From: CAYPIE01 sp964410665
GTDB taxonomy: Bacteria; Planctomycetota; Planctomycetia; Gemmatales; Gemmataceae
Direction of reading: 5' to 3'
Length of the DNA stretch: 64,000 nt
Assembly (NCBI GenBank): GCA_964410665.1
Contig: CAYPIE010000010.1
Location: forward strand, 36,531-100,530
The notes below the pieces were generated by a model. The model ran no database searches and was not told where the DNA came from. It worked only from the letters and a program-made list of their open reading frames with translations. A program made the position numbers and the translations under genes. Shown here piece after piece: positions 18,501-26,296 of this stretch (within the stretch, counting starts at the first letter, position 1; each line of letters begins with the position of its first letter).

Positions 18501-18957
18501 GCTCTTGCTGGTGAGTAACGGTGCAGCCCTCACCGGGCTCTATCTCCCGGGAGCCAAAGGGGCGCTTCAGCCGGGGGCGGATTGGTGTCGTGATGACCGC
18601 CTGTTCACAACGGCCCTCGAGCAGCTGGTGGCGTACTTTGCCGGGGACCTGCAAACGTTTACGCTGCCGTTGGTGCTGCACGGGACACCATTCCAGCAAG
18701 CCGTTTGGGCCAAACTTCAGCGGATTCCCTATGGGCAGACAAGGACCTATGGCGAACTGGCCCAACAGATCGGCCAGCCGAGCGCCAGCCGGGCGGTCGG
18801 CCATGCCAACGCGCGCAACCCGATCGCGATTATTGTCCCATGCCATCGGGTCATCGGTCGCTCTGGTGACTTGACGGGCTATGCCGGCGGTATGGAGCGA
18901 AAACGCTGGTTGCTCCAACGAGAGATGGGACAAGTTTCCTTAGGTCCTTTTGCGTAA
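18454..18957 (+). CDS. ogt: Methylated-DNA-protein cysteine methyltransferase
   Basis: The 167-residue protein carries the suicide acceptor motif PCHRVI with Cys130, preceded by RAVGHANARNP and followed by GYAGGMERK, all diagnostic of O6-alkylguanine-DNA alkyltransferases. The N-terminal half matches the small Ogt/MGMT N-domain. It lacks the Ada zinc module, which is instead in the upstream gene product. The start overlaps the end of the Ada-AlkA gene in another frame, suggesting translational coupling. It transfers methyl groups from O6-methylguanine irreversibly to its own cysteine. Confidence 0.95.
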   Translation: MHERVYFTSQPSPLGELLLVSNGAALTGLYLPGAKGALQPGADWCRDDRLFTTALEQLVAYFAGDLQTFTLPLVLHGTPFQQAVWAKLQRIPYGQTRTYGELAQQIGQPSASRAVGHANARNPIAIIVPCHRVIGRSGDLTGYAGGMERKRWLLQREMGQVSLGPFA

Positions 18958-19081
18958 TTTGGAGGAATTTACGACATCAATTCTGCTCGTCGATTCCCAG
19001 GTAAACTTCTATTCTTAACGATAGTACGATGGCAGCGTGTCCGCTCTGTCCGTTCGCATCGTGGAGTAGGGGGCCTGGCCG

Positions 19082-20617
19082 ATGCTCGCCCGACTGAACA
19101 CCTTTGCCATGATTGGCATCCAGGCCATCCGCGTAGACGCGGAGGTCGATTGTGCCGGGGGCTTACCCAAAACCCTGATCGTTGGCTTGCCGGATGCCGT
19201 GGTGCGGGAGAGTGTGCATCGCATTGAGCGGGCTTTGACCAATTTGGGCTATGCCCGGCCGACCGGGCGGACGGTGATTAACCTCGCTCCGGCCGATCTC
19301 AAGAAGGATGCGGGTGCCTTTGATCTGCCCATTGCGATCGGCATGCTGGCAGGGACGGGGCAGTTATACACCGATCTGCTTCCCGAATGGGCCATGGTCG
19401 GCGAGTTGGCCCTCGACGGGAGTGTGCGGCCGGTCAAGGGAGTGCTGTCGATGGCCATGGCGGCGCGCGAGCTGGGACTACAGAAGTTGATCGTTCCGGC
19501 GGCCAACAGTCGGGAAGCAGCGGTCGTCGAGGAGATCGAGGTGTTTGCGGTGAGCAGCTTGGCCGATGCGGTGGGCTTGCTGTCGGGCAAGTTACCGTTG
19601 CCCCCGGTGGCTCCGGACCCAGATCAGTGGTCGGTGCATCGCCGGCAGTACACATTGGATTTCGCGGATGTCCGAGGGCAAGAGTTTGCCAAACGGGCGT
19701 TGGTGGTCGCCGCGGCGGGTGGACACAACATCTTGATGATCGGCTCGCCTGGCAGCGGCAAGACCATGCTGGCCCAGCGGCTGCCGACCATTTTGCCACC
19801 GCTTTGCCCGGCCGAAAGCTTAGAGACCACCCGCATCTACAGCGCGGTGGGTCAGTTGCCGCCGGGGCGTTCCCTGTTACACACGCGGCCATTTCGAGCC
19901 CCGCATCACACCATTAGCGATGCGGGGATGGTTGGTGGCGGCAGCATGCCGGTGCCTGGCGAGATCTCCCTTGCCCATCATGGTGTTTTATTTCTGGATG
20001 AGTTGCCCGAGTTTCATCGTCGCAGCCTCGAAGTCCTGCGCCAACCACTCGAACAGGGCTGCGTCACGATTACTCGGGCTCGCTACACGATCACCTATCC
20101 ATCTCGATTTGTCTTGATCGCCTCGATGAACCCGTGCCCGTGCGGCTACATGGGCGACCCCAAGCATGCGTGTAAATGCTCACCCCAACAGGTGGAAAAG
20201 TACATGGGCAAGATCAGCGGCCCGTTACTGGACCGCATTGACCTGCACATCGAGGTGCCCAGCGTCCCGTTTGAACAGCTCGCTGCGCGACAACACGGCA
20301 CATCCAGCGAAACGATGCATGCCCAGGTGGCGGTGGCTCGGGCGATGCAAGAACAGCGTTTTAGCACGGGCTCCGGGATACTCAACAGTCAGATGGAGTC
20401 GCGCGACCTGCATCAACATTGCGAGCTGGATGAGGAGAGCCAGGAGCTGTTACGGTTGGCGATGGAGGAACTGGGCCTTTCAGCCCGGGCGCACGACCGG
20501 ATTCGCAAGATGGCCCGGACGATCGCGGACGTGGAGCAGCGTGAGCGGATCCAGGCGCACCACCTGAGCGAGGCGATCGGCTACCGCAGCTTGGACCGGC
20601 GGCTGTGGGCACGGTGA
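19082..20617 (+). CDS. comM: YifB/ComM-family Mg-chelatase-like AAA+ ATPase
   Basis: The 511-residue protein has the ComM layout: an N-terminal Lon-like domain (about 1-170), Walker A GSPGSGKT (221-228), the HHTISDAG and LDELPEFHRR Mg-chelatase motifs, the cysteine pairs NPCPCGY and CKCS, and a C-terminal lid domain ending SLDRRLW. Length and motifs match full-length family members. In naturally transformable bacteria, ComM is a helicase that promotes branch migration of incoming DNA; in others the role is less clear. Other competence genes are not visible in the window. Upstream, 18958-19081 is a short untranslated region with no clear motif. Confidence 0.95.
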   Translation: MLARLNTFAMIGIQAIRVDAEVDCAGGLPKTLIVGLPDAVVRESVHRIERALTNLGYARPTGRTVINLAPADLKKDAGAFDLPIAIGMLAGTGQLYTDLLPEWAMVGELALDGSVRPVKGVLSMAMAARELGLQKLIVPAANSREAAVVEEIEVFAVSSLADAVGLLSGKLPLPPVAPDPDQWSVHRRQYTLDFADVRGQEFAKRALVVAAAGGHNILMIGSPGSGKTMLAQRLPTILPPLCPAESLETTRIYSAVGQLPPGRSLLHTRPFRAPHHTISDAGMVGGGSMPVPGEISLAHHGVLFLDELPEFHRRSLEVLRQPLEQGCVTITRARYTITYPSRFVLIASMNPCPCGYMGDPKHACKCSPQQVEKYMGKISGPLLDRIDLHIEVPSVPFEQLAARQHGTSSETMHAQVAVARAMQEQRFSTGSGILNSQMESRDLHQHCELDEESQELLRLAMEELGLSARAHDRIRKMARTIADVEQRERIQAHHLSEAIGYRSLDRRLWAR

Positions 20618-20769
20618 GGGGGGAACGATCGGATGATCGATGATGAATTCCGGAGCATCTTGCGGCGTTCCCCGTGCACAGCCAGAATCAAGGACATGGC
20701 GGCCATGGCCGAGCCATCACCACCGCGTTTGCCCCGATCGCCAGGGCTAGCATTGCTCGAGGAATTCTC

Positions 20770-21330
20770 ATGCGAACCGAGCGCGAGAAGATGCTGCGCG
20801 GCGAGCTGTATGACCCGCTCGACCCGGAGTTGGTGCGGGCCCGGGAGCGGGCACGGGACCTGTGCTATGACCTCAACGCCACACGCGAGCGTGAGCGGGA
20901 CGCCCGGCGCCAGATTCTGATTGACCTCCTCGGCGCCGGCGGGGAATCGGTCTGGCTGCAGCCGCCGTTCTTCTGCGACTACGGGGCGAATATTTTCCTG
21001 GGCCAGGCGGTGTACTTCAATTTTAACTGCGTCGTTCTAGACGTGTGCCCGGTGACCATCGGCGCTTTCACACTGGTCGGCCCGGCGGTCCAGATCTACA
21101 CGGCGACGCACCCAATGAATGCAGCGCAGAGGCGCAAGCAAGAGTTCGGCAAGCCGATCTCGATCGGAACCGACGTGTGGATCGGGGGCGGTGCCATCAT
21201 CTGCCCCGGGGTCGCCATCGGCTCGGAAACGATCATCGGCGCGGGTAGTGTGGTCACCAGGGACATCCCCGACGGTGTGCTCGCTGCCGGGAACCCGTGT
21301 CGGGTGATCCGGCAGCTAGGTGACGGTTGA
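20770..21330 (+). CDS. Sugar O-acetyltransferase (maltose acetyltransferase/NodL type)
   Basis: ATG 20770 has GAGG about 7 nt upstream and yields the typical MRTEREKMLRGELYDP start of this family; a longer frame from 20674 adds an unrelated N-terminus. The 186-residue product shows the left-handed hexapeptide pattern (IGAFTLVGP, GTDVWIGGGAIICPGVAIG, IGAGSVVTRDIP) and ends GNPCRVIRQL. Catalytic His is expected in TATHPMN. These trimeric enzymes transfer acetyl from acetyl-CoA to sugar hydroxyls in the cytoplasm. It converges with the ferredoxin gene across a short AT-rich gap. Confidence 0.93.
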   Translation: MRTEREKMLRGELYDPLDPELVRARERARDLCYDLNATRERERDARRQILIDLLGAGGESVWLQPPFFCDYGANIFLGQAVYFNFNCVVLDVCPVTIGAFTLVGPAVQIYTATHPMNAAQRRKQEFGKPISIGTDVWIGGGAIICPGVAIGSETIIGAGSVVTRDIPDGVLAAGNPCRVIRQLGDG

Positions 21331-21369
21331 TGAGTCATTTATAATAGAATATTGTAGCATTATCGATAT

Positions 21370-21588
21370 TTAGTTCTTGGCCGGGTGTTCCGCCGGCCCG
21401 ACCTCGCCCATGGTGATCGCCTCGGTCGGACAGATCCACATACACACCATGCAGGCAATACAATCGGCCGGCCGCGGCAGCCAGGCTTCGCGCGTTGTTA
21501 AGGCCAGACAGTTGGTCGGGCAGACGGCCACACAGTCGCCGCAAGCAGTGCACTGGACCGAGTTGATAGTGGGGAGTTCAACGGCCAT
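21370..21588 (-). CDS. 2[4Fe-4S] ferredoxin
   Basis: The 72-residue protein contains two complete cluster motifs: Cys13, Cys16, Cys19 and Cys23 (CTACGDCVAVCP), and Cys43, Cys46, Cys49 and Cys53 (CIACMVCMWICP). Each motif ends in CP, as in bacterial low-potential ferredoxins. An additional cysteine is at position 27. It is a soluble electron carrier; the redox partner is not evident. Its start overlaps the end of the preceding pseudo-receiver gene by 11 nt, so it is the last gene of a three-gene operon with two regulator-like proteins. That is an unusual place for a ferredoxin. Confidence 0.95.
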   Translation of the reverse strand: MAVELPTINSVQCTACGDCVAVCPTNCLALTTREAWLPRPADCIACMVCMWICPTEAITMGEVGPAEHPAKN

Positions 21589-22036
21589 GGTCGGTGATCA
21601 CTTCGCGGATGGACCAGCGCATCATGCTTCGGACAGTGTCGAGAAACAGCTCTTCGGAAAGCGGGGGAAACAACACGCACCGGGCGTTGAGATCGTAGGC
21701 CAAGGCGGTCAGTTGTAGGCGGGGTTGACTGCCCAGCCTCGCAGCATTGACCACCAAGATGGGGACATCGGGCGCACGTCGATTTGCCTCGAGCAGCATG
21801 GTCAATTCATCGGTGAGTTTGCGTTCCAGGCGGACGATCAAAACCATCGGGCGTACTTCGCCGAGTAGTTGCAAGCAGGCCTCAGGACGACGGGGTTCGC
21901 GGAGCAGCCAGCGTTCGGACTCGATCAAAGGATGCAGTAATTCGGCCAGGGTCGCCGAACTTCGCTCACGAAGCAGAGCAACCGGCTCGGCGGTCGCCGC
22001 GGGATTCTCGTAGAGAATCACTTGAGGGTAGCGCAT
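21578..22036 (-). CDS. Degenerate response-regulator receiver-like protein
   Basis: The 152-residue protein begins MRYPQVILYEN and follows an alternating beta/alpha layout (RPMVLIVRLERKLTDEL, VPILVVNAARL, ARCVLFPPLSEELFLDTVRSM) that resembles a CheY-like receiver. The position where the phosphoacceptor Asp is expected, after the third strand, reads LIVRL, and the usual acidic pair after strand 1 is reduced to a single Glu. Phosphotransfer therefore looks impossible. The gene begins immediately after the stop codon of the sigma-54-type regulator and overlaps the ferredoxin start, so these three are translationally coupled. The family assignment rests on fold pattern only. Confidence 0.6.
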   Translation of the reverse strand: MRYPQVILYENPAATAEPVALLRERSSATLAELLHPLIESERWLLREPRRPEACLQLLGEVRPMVLIVRLERKLTDELTMLLEANRRAPDVPILVVNAARLGSQPRLQLTALAYDLNARCVLFPPLSEELFLDTVRSMMRWSIREVITDHGR

Positions 22037-23446
22037 CTATGTGCTTTCGTTCAAGTCTGGCTCATCGGAGGGAGCTTGCTCGTCGAGTCCAAGGGCCTTC
22101 AAGCGGCGGATCAACCGAGCCCGCCAGATGCCAAGCCGCTCCGCCGCTTCGGTTTTACTCCCGTGCGCTTTGTGCAGAGCCAACTGCAACATGCGGCGTT
22201 CAACCTGCTCAAGAATTTGGTCTAGCGGTGGCAAGTCTTTGACGGGACGTCTGGCTGCGGTCGGACCGACCGTGGCGGTGACCAACCAGTTGGGTAGTTC
22301 GGCCGGGGTCAGCTGCGGACCGTTGGTCCGAGCCGCCATTTCGCGAAGCAGCTGATCGAGCTCACGCAGGTTGCCCGGCCAGGAATACCGATGGAGTCGC
22401 TCGATCAGCTCGTGGGTGGGCGTTAGGAGTTCCGCCTGGGACGCCGAGGCATGTCGCTGCAGGAGGTGAGACACAAGCCGGGGTAGATCGTTCAGGCGGG
22501 CGGTGAGGCTTGGCACGGGGATTTCGAGGACATTACTGAAGGCGACAAAGGCTGGGTCGAGTTGTTGGTCGGGGTCTGCGGGGTTGGGCGGTTTGCGTGT
22601 GGCGATGAGGAGTCGGGGTGGGGAGTTGGCGGTGCCGAGCCAGTCAAGTAGCTCGGATTGAAGACGCCGATCCGAGCAAGCACCGGGTTCTTTGAGCAAG
22701 AGGGTTCCCAGTTGCGCGGACTCGGCCAGGCCGGCATGGCCAAAAAGCATCATGCGTAGCACATTCGCGGGGAGCATCCGAGCGTCCACGGTGACAAAGC
22801 ACCGGGCGTGGTCAAGCCCGTGCGTATGGATAATTCGGGCCAAGGTCGTTTTGCCACTGCCGCGTGGGCCATGCAGCCAGACCGGCGAACGGGTTTGACA
22901 GGCAAGGCTCAGACGAAGCCGCAGCTGCGCAAGGACGGGTTCCTCGCTGTCGAGCAGAGCAAAGGGATAGTTGTAGGCCAGCTGCCCGCGTAGAGCCAGC
23001 AAGTGTTCGGCCAGTTGCTCTTCACGCTGCCCGCTCGGCTCACTGTGTCGACACTGAATGCGGCCCAACACGCCACAGAGTTCGTTGGCTCGAACGAGTG
23101 GCAGCAAGAGAAGATCCCACCAGCTTCCGCTGGTCGATGTGCTGGGGTCCGCGCGGCGAAGCTGACTGACCTGGCCCTGGAGCACCTCGGCGGGAACGCG
23201 ATGGGCATGCAAGATTTGGCCGATCCGATCGCCAGGAGCCGGCCGTCGACGCCCAGAACAAGAGGCTCCACGGACATCTGTCATCACCAGCCCGGTGAGT
23301 TGCTCCCAGGCTGGATTGGCATCACGCAAGCGTAAGTGCTGATCGAGCAAGAAGAGCGGATCGCTTGCAGCATCGATGAACGATGCCCAGCGGGACCGAG
23401 CTGGACGGCGTGGCAGTAGGGGCGAGCCATCGGATGCGGTCGCCAT
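22037..23446 (-). CDS. Sigma-54 activator-like (AAA+, Fis) regulator with degenerate ATPase motifs
   Basis: The 469-residue protein starts at ATG 23446. An N-terminal PAS-like region (FIDAASDPLFLLDQHLRLRDANPAWEQLTG, shown by its pattern at about 22-52) precedes an AAA+ domain with Walker A GPRGSGKT (193-200) and a C-terminal Fis helix-turn-helix (about 420-455, SKTEAAERLGIWRARLIRRL). Enhancer-binding proteins normally carry LFGHxxGAFTGA followed by GGTLFLDE. Here the segment reads LFGHAGLAESAQ then LGTLLLKE (about 234-253), so the sigma-54 contact loop GAFTGA is missing and the Walker B Asp is replaced by Lys. It may bind DNA without activating sigma-54. First gene of an operon with the pseudo-receiver and ferredoxin. 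Confidence 0.85.
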   Translation of the reverse strand: MATASDGSPLLPRRPARSRWASFIDAASDPLFLLDQHLRLRDANPAWEQLTGLVMTDVRGASCSGRRRPAPGDRIGQILHAHRVPAEVLQGQVSQLRRADPSTSTSGSWWDLLLLPLVRANELCGVLGRIQCRHSEPSGQREEQLAEHLLALRGQLAYNYPFALLDSEEPVLAQLRLRLSLACQTRSPVWLHGPRGSGKTTLARIIHTHGLDHARCFVTVDARMLPANVLRMMLFGHAGLAESAQLGTLLLKEPGACSDRRLQSELLDWLGTANSPPRLLIATRKPPNPADPDQQLDPAFVAFSNVLEIPVPSLTARLNDLPRLVSHLLQRHASASQAELLTPTHELIERLHRYSWPGNLRELDQLLREMAARTNGPQLTPAELPNWLVTATVGPTAARRPVKDLPPLDQILEQVERRMLQLALHKAHGSKTEAAERLGIWRARLIRRLKALGLDEQAPSDEPDLNEST

Positions 23447-23455
23447 AGGTAGCCA

Positions 23456-23647
23456 TCAAATCAAAGTGGAGAGAACATACAGCGTGAGACCAATGCCGCC
23501 GAGAAAGGTCAACATGCGAAGTCCCCAGCGGATGGCCTCACGCCACACCAGATCCCAGTCGTCATAGCGAGTGGCACTATAGACGAAACTGACCACCACG
23601 ATGAGAATGGGCAAATCCCAGTAAATGCTTCGCGCCAACAGTTCCAT
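23456..23647 (-). CDS. Small two-helix membrane protein
   Basis: A 63-residue protein begins at ATG 23647, which overlaps the stop of the upstream DUF6677-like gene as TGATG, strongly supporting this start and translational coupling. Two hydrophobic segments are visible (about 8-24, DLPILIVVVSFVYSA; about 43-62, MLTFLGGIGLTLYVLSTLI) separated by an acidic/aromatic loop. No function is recognised. It probably acts with the preceding membrane protein. Confidence 0.75.
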   Translation of the reverse strand: MELLARSIYWDLPILIVVVSFVYSATRYDDWDLVWREAIRWGLRMLTFLGGIGLTLYVLSTLI

Positions 23648-24393
23648 CACGGATTTGCCTTTCGTGAGCGCGGATCCTTGGCCTCGGCGGGCTTGATGCT
23701 GGGCTCTTTCGTGGCGGATTGCTTTGTGGCACCTTCTTGGTTGGCAACTTCTTTCACGGCCCCATTATTGCTAAGTGCTGCTCCGCTAGTGCGTGCTGCG
23801 TTGGTTTTCTGTTCGGATTGCTCGGCATCACTCGGTCGATGACGAAAGGCCGGGCCAGCCACCGCATCATAAATCACCAGGATGTTTAAGACACCGGCGA
23901 TGACCGTATAGACCCATCCCAGGTCCCATCGCTTGGACTGCTCCCGCTGCATTTGGTTGAGTTCGTATTCGCGCGGTTGGCGTTGAAAGTTGCCAAACCA
24001 GGGCCCCGTCTCCGCCTGGTCATCGTAGGCCCAATATTGCTGCAGGGCTGGCCAGGCGGCGATGCCGATGAAGACTTGCCCGGCAAAGTGCGGGCGGCTG
24101 AACAGATCATCAAGCACGCCCTGACGCCGCTCCATGGGATCGAGGGTATGTGGCAGAAAGACGTTGCGCCAGTTCCCAAGGGCCATGCCGTAGAAAAATA
24201 GCGAATAGAGGCAGGCTAGAAAGAGAGCCCCCTTCCACTGTCGTCCCTGGTACAGTTGGCCAAGGCCAGGGATCAGGTAGCTGAGAAGGCCGGCCAGAGG
24301 ATCAAGCGGCACCGGGGGGAGAGGTCGGTTTTGTTGGGTGGACATGCAACCATCCGCTTCGGTCAGCCGCGCAACCATCCGGCCGACAGTCAT
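23647..24393 (-). CDS. DUF6677-like integral membrane protein
   Basis: The 248-residue frame has a GGAG about 7-9 nt upstream of its first ATG at 24393; an alternative ATG at 24345 (MSTQQNRP) would give a more typical N-terminus. The segment LAGLLSYLIPGLGQLYQGRQWKG is the hallmark of TM2-like/DUF6677 proteins of planctomycetes: a helix, a GxGQLYxG turn and a second helix. Other membrane helices follow near ALFLACLYSLFFYGMAL, HFAGQVFIGIAAWP and VYTVIAGVLNILVIYD. The last 60 residues are a charged, Ala/Lys/Glu-rich cytoplasmic tail. Function unknown. The next gene starts within its stop codon. Confidence 0.8.
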   Translation of the reverse strand: MTVGRMVARLTEADGCMSTQQNRPLPPVPLDPLAGLLSYLIPGLGQLYQGRQWKGALFLACLYSLFFYGMALGNWRNVFLPHTLDPMERRQGVLDDLFSRPHFAGQVFIGIAAWPALQQYWAYDDQAETGPWFGNFQRQPREYELNQMQREQSKRWDLGWVYTVIAGVLNILVIYDAVAGPAFRHRPSDAEQSEQKTNAARTSGAALSNNGAVKEVANQEGATKQSATKEPSIKPAEAKDPRSRKANP

Positions 24394-24437
24394 TCGGGAA
24401 CTCCGTGTTCAACAAGCTTCATCATACCTCGAAGCGG

Positions 24438-25418
24438 TCACGGGGTCCAATCCAAGCCGAGCCAATCCGCTAAACCCCAACCGCAAGCCGTGACCAGCAT
24501 CAGGAAGCCTGCCCAGCCCAATAGGTTGCGGCCAAGATGGCCCTGGAAGAAACGCCCAGGGGCCCCAAACAAATCCAGCACCCCATCCACGCTACGGTTG
24601 ATCAGAGCCAACGGCCATAGCAGCGGAGGGATCACCTCCTGGCCCACGGGCAAATGGGCTGCCATGGTGGCCGGCGTCGCCGCGGGAATGGGTGGAGGCA
24701 GCGGAACTTGAGCGGTTGGAACAAAGCTGGGTGGTTGGGGTAAGGGATTCGCGGGCGGAACCGGTTCGGAACGGTTGCCGTACACCCGTGGTCGGGGACG
24801 ATCGTCCGGAGCCGGAGGGTTGGGTACGGGCATCGCCACGGGAGCCTGAACCATCGGATTCGCGGGTGGCCGCGGCGGCATGGCCTCCTGCGGGGGCTCG
24901 GTTTCCGTCGGTACCGGCGGCGCCTGGTGACGCTGGGTCGGCGCATGGGCAGGCGGGTTGCCCCAGGCGGTCAAAAACGAGGAGCTGGCGTTGAAGTCCG
25001 AGGGGATTGTTTCACTTAGATCAATACGATAGGTTGAATCAAACGGGACCGAGGCTTCTTCGACCGGCGGGCTGGCCGGCGGACGGCCGGGACTACTCGT
25101 TTGGTGGACTACGGTCCAGTTGTTGGGGGTCGCCGGACCGGCACTGACCGTGTTACCGGCATCGGTGGCCGGTGCCGGCGTGTGTGCGCGGTATTTCTCC
25201 GAACTCGGAGCCACTTCGGGTCGTTTGGGTCGCGGTGGACTCGAGGAGGGCTTGGATTCGAGACTATCGAGCGACGGAGGTGGCGCCGTCGGCGGCTTCA
25301 TTTCCTCGTCAAGCTGGCTCAACGGCAGATTGAGCATCCGCTGCAACAAGGCATCGAGCTCGTCGAGTTGTTGCCGGGTCGTATTCGGGGAACCCGGTCC
25401 TGAGGAGGGTGTCGGCAT
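24438..25418 (-). CDS. Proline-rich protein with a C-terminal membrane helix
   Basis: Start ATG 25418 has GGAAGGAA 7-9 nt upstream, an excellent site; the frame continues 5' without support. The 326-residue protein begins with a helical segment rich in Leu/Asp/Gln (QQLDELDALLQRMLNLPLSQLDEE, about 14-37), followed by a long Pro/Ser/Thr/Ala linker (about 40-265), and ends with a hydrophobic region LLGWAGFLMLVTACGWGLADWLG. That suggests a tail-anchored or single-span protein with a disordered cytoplasmic arm. No family recognised. It precedes the DUF6677-like gene by 45 nt in the same direction and so may belong to that transcript. Confidence 0.72.
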   Translation of the reverse strand: MPTPSSGPGSPNTTRQQLDELDALLQRMLNLPLSQLDEEMKPPTAPPPSLDSLESKPSSSPPRPKRPEVAPSSEKYRAHTPAPATDAGNTVSAGPATPNNWTVVHQTSSPGRPPASPPVEEASVPFDSTYRIDLSETIPSDFNASSSFLTAWGNPPAHAPTQRHQAPPVPTETEPPQEAMPPRPPANPMVQAPVAMPVPNPPAPDDRPRPRVYGNRSEPVPPANPLPQPPSFVPTAQVPLPPPIPAATPATMAAHLPVGQEVIPPLLWPLALINRSVDGVLDLFGAPGRFFQGHLGRNLLGWAGFLMLVTACGWGLADWLGLDWTP

Positions 25419-25502
25419 CGATTCCTTCCTTCCCGCACGAGGATGCGCTATGACCGCAGACCTGGGATCTCTCCCCTGTCGCGGCTGGTGCCACAAATCA
25501 CC

Positions 25503-26273
25503 ATGGCCGAGCGATTTTACACAAATTCGTCGCTGTTTCCAGGCGAACTGATCCTGACCGGGGAGGCATTTCGCCATCTCGCCATTGTGTGTCGGGGCCG
25601 TCCGGGGACGCAAGTGCAGCTGTTCAATGGTGACGGCTTCGAATATCCGGCTACTATTCAGTCAGTCCACAAACGAGAAGTCGTGTTGGAAGTCGGAGAA
25701 GCAGTCGCCGTCGAGCGCGAACTCCCCATAGCGATCGATGTGGCGTGCGCGATTCCCAAAGGAGAACGCATCGATCTGCTGGTCGAGAAGCTGACCGAAC
25801 TCGGCGTGCGCACTCTGATTCCCCTGTTGACCACCCGAAGTGTGGTGGCACCCCGTCCGGCGAAACTAGAGCGATTGCGGCGGATTATCGTTGAAGCGAG
25901 TAAACAGTGCGGTCGCAACCGGCTCATGCAACTGGCAGCACCGATGACGCTTGCCGAAGTGCTCAGTCAACATGCCCCGGGCTTCGGTCGGCTGATCGCC
26001 CACCCCTATCTAGTCGAGGGACGATCCTGGCGTTCTCTGAGCGAAATCCCTGGGGAAACCCTCGCCTCCGGCGTTGTGCTGCTGGTGGGTCCGGAGGGGG
26101 GCTTTACCGATCAAGAGATCGTGGAAATGACGGAGCAAGGGGGCCAATGCATTGGACTGGGCTCCCGGATTCTCCGCGTCGAAACGGCGGCCTTGGTGCT
26201 GGCCGGATGGTGTACCCTCCACGCGGAGCGTTTGCGCAAGAGCACCGGAGTTGAGACTGGCTGGTTGTCTTGA
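25503..26273 (+). CDS. rsmE: 16S rRNA (uracil(1498)-N3)-methyltransferase
   Basis: From ATG 25503 the product is 256 residues, the usual RsmE length, and begins ERFYTNSS as family members do. The SPOUT knot motifs are clear: AIPKGERIDLLVEKLTELG (about 83-101), EASKQCGRN, LLVGPEGGFTDQE (about 193-206) and LGSRILRVETAAL (about 219-231). It uses SAM to methylate U1498 of 16S rRNA in assembled 30S subunits. No strong ribosome site is visible before the ATG. The following gene begins 23 nt after the stop. Confidence 0.96.
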   Translation: MAERFYTNSSLFPGELILTGEAFRHLAIVCRGRPGTQVQLFNGDGFEYPATIQSVHKREVVLEVGEAVAVERELPIAIDVACAIPKGERIDLLVEKLTELGVRTLIPLLTTRSVVAPRPAKLERLRRIIVEASKQCGRNRLMQLAAPMTLAEVLSQHAPGFGRLIAHPYLVEGRSWRSLSEIPGETLASGVVLLVGPEGGFTDQEIVEMTEQGGQCIGLGSRILRVETAALVLAGWCTLHAERLRKSTGVETGWLS

Positions 26274-26296
26274 ACACCCATGATCCGAGGTCGCCA

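Noticed and set aside
26270..26296. TTG start for the YkgJ gene overlapping the rsmE stop
   Set aside because: ATG 26297 has a better placed ribosome site.
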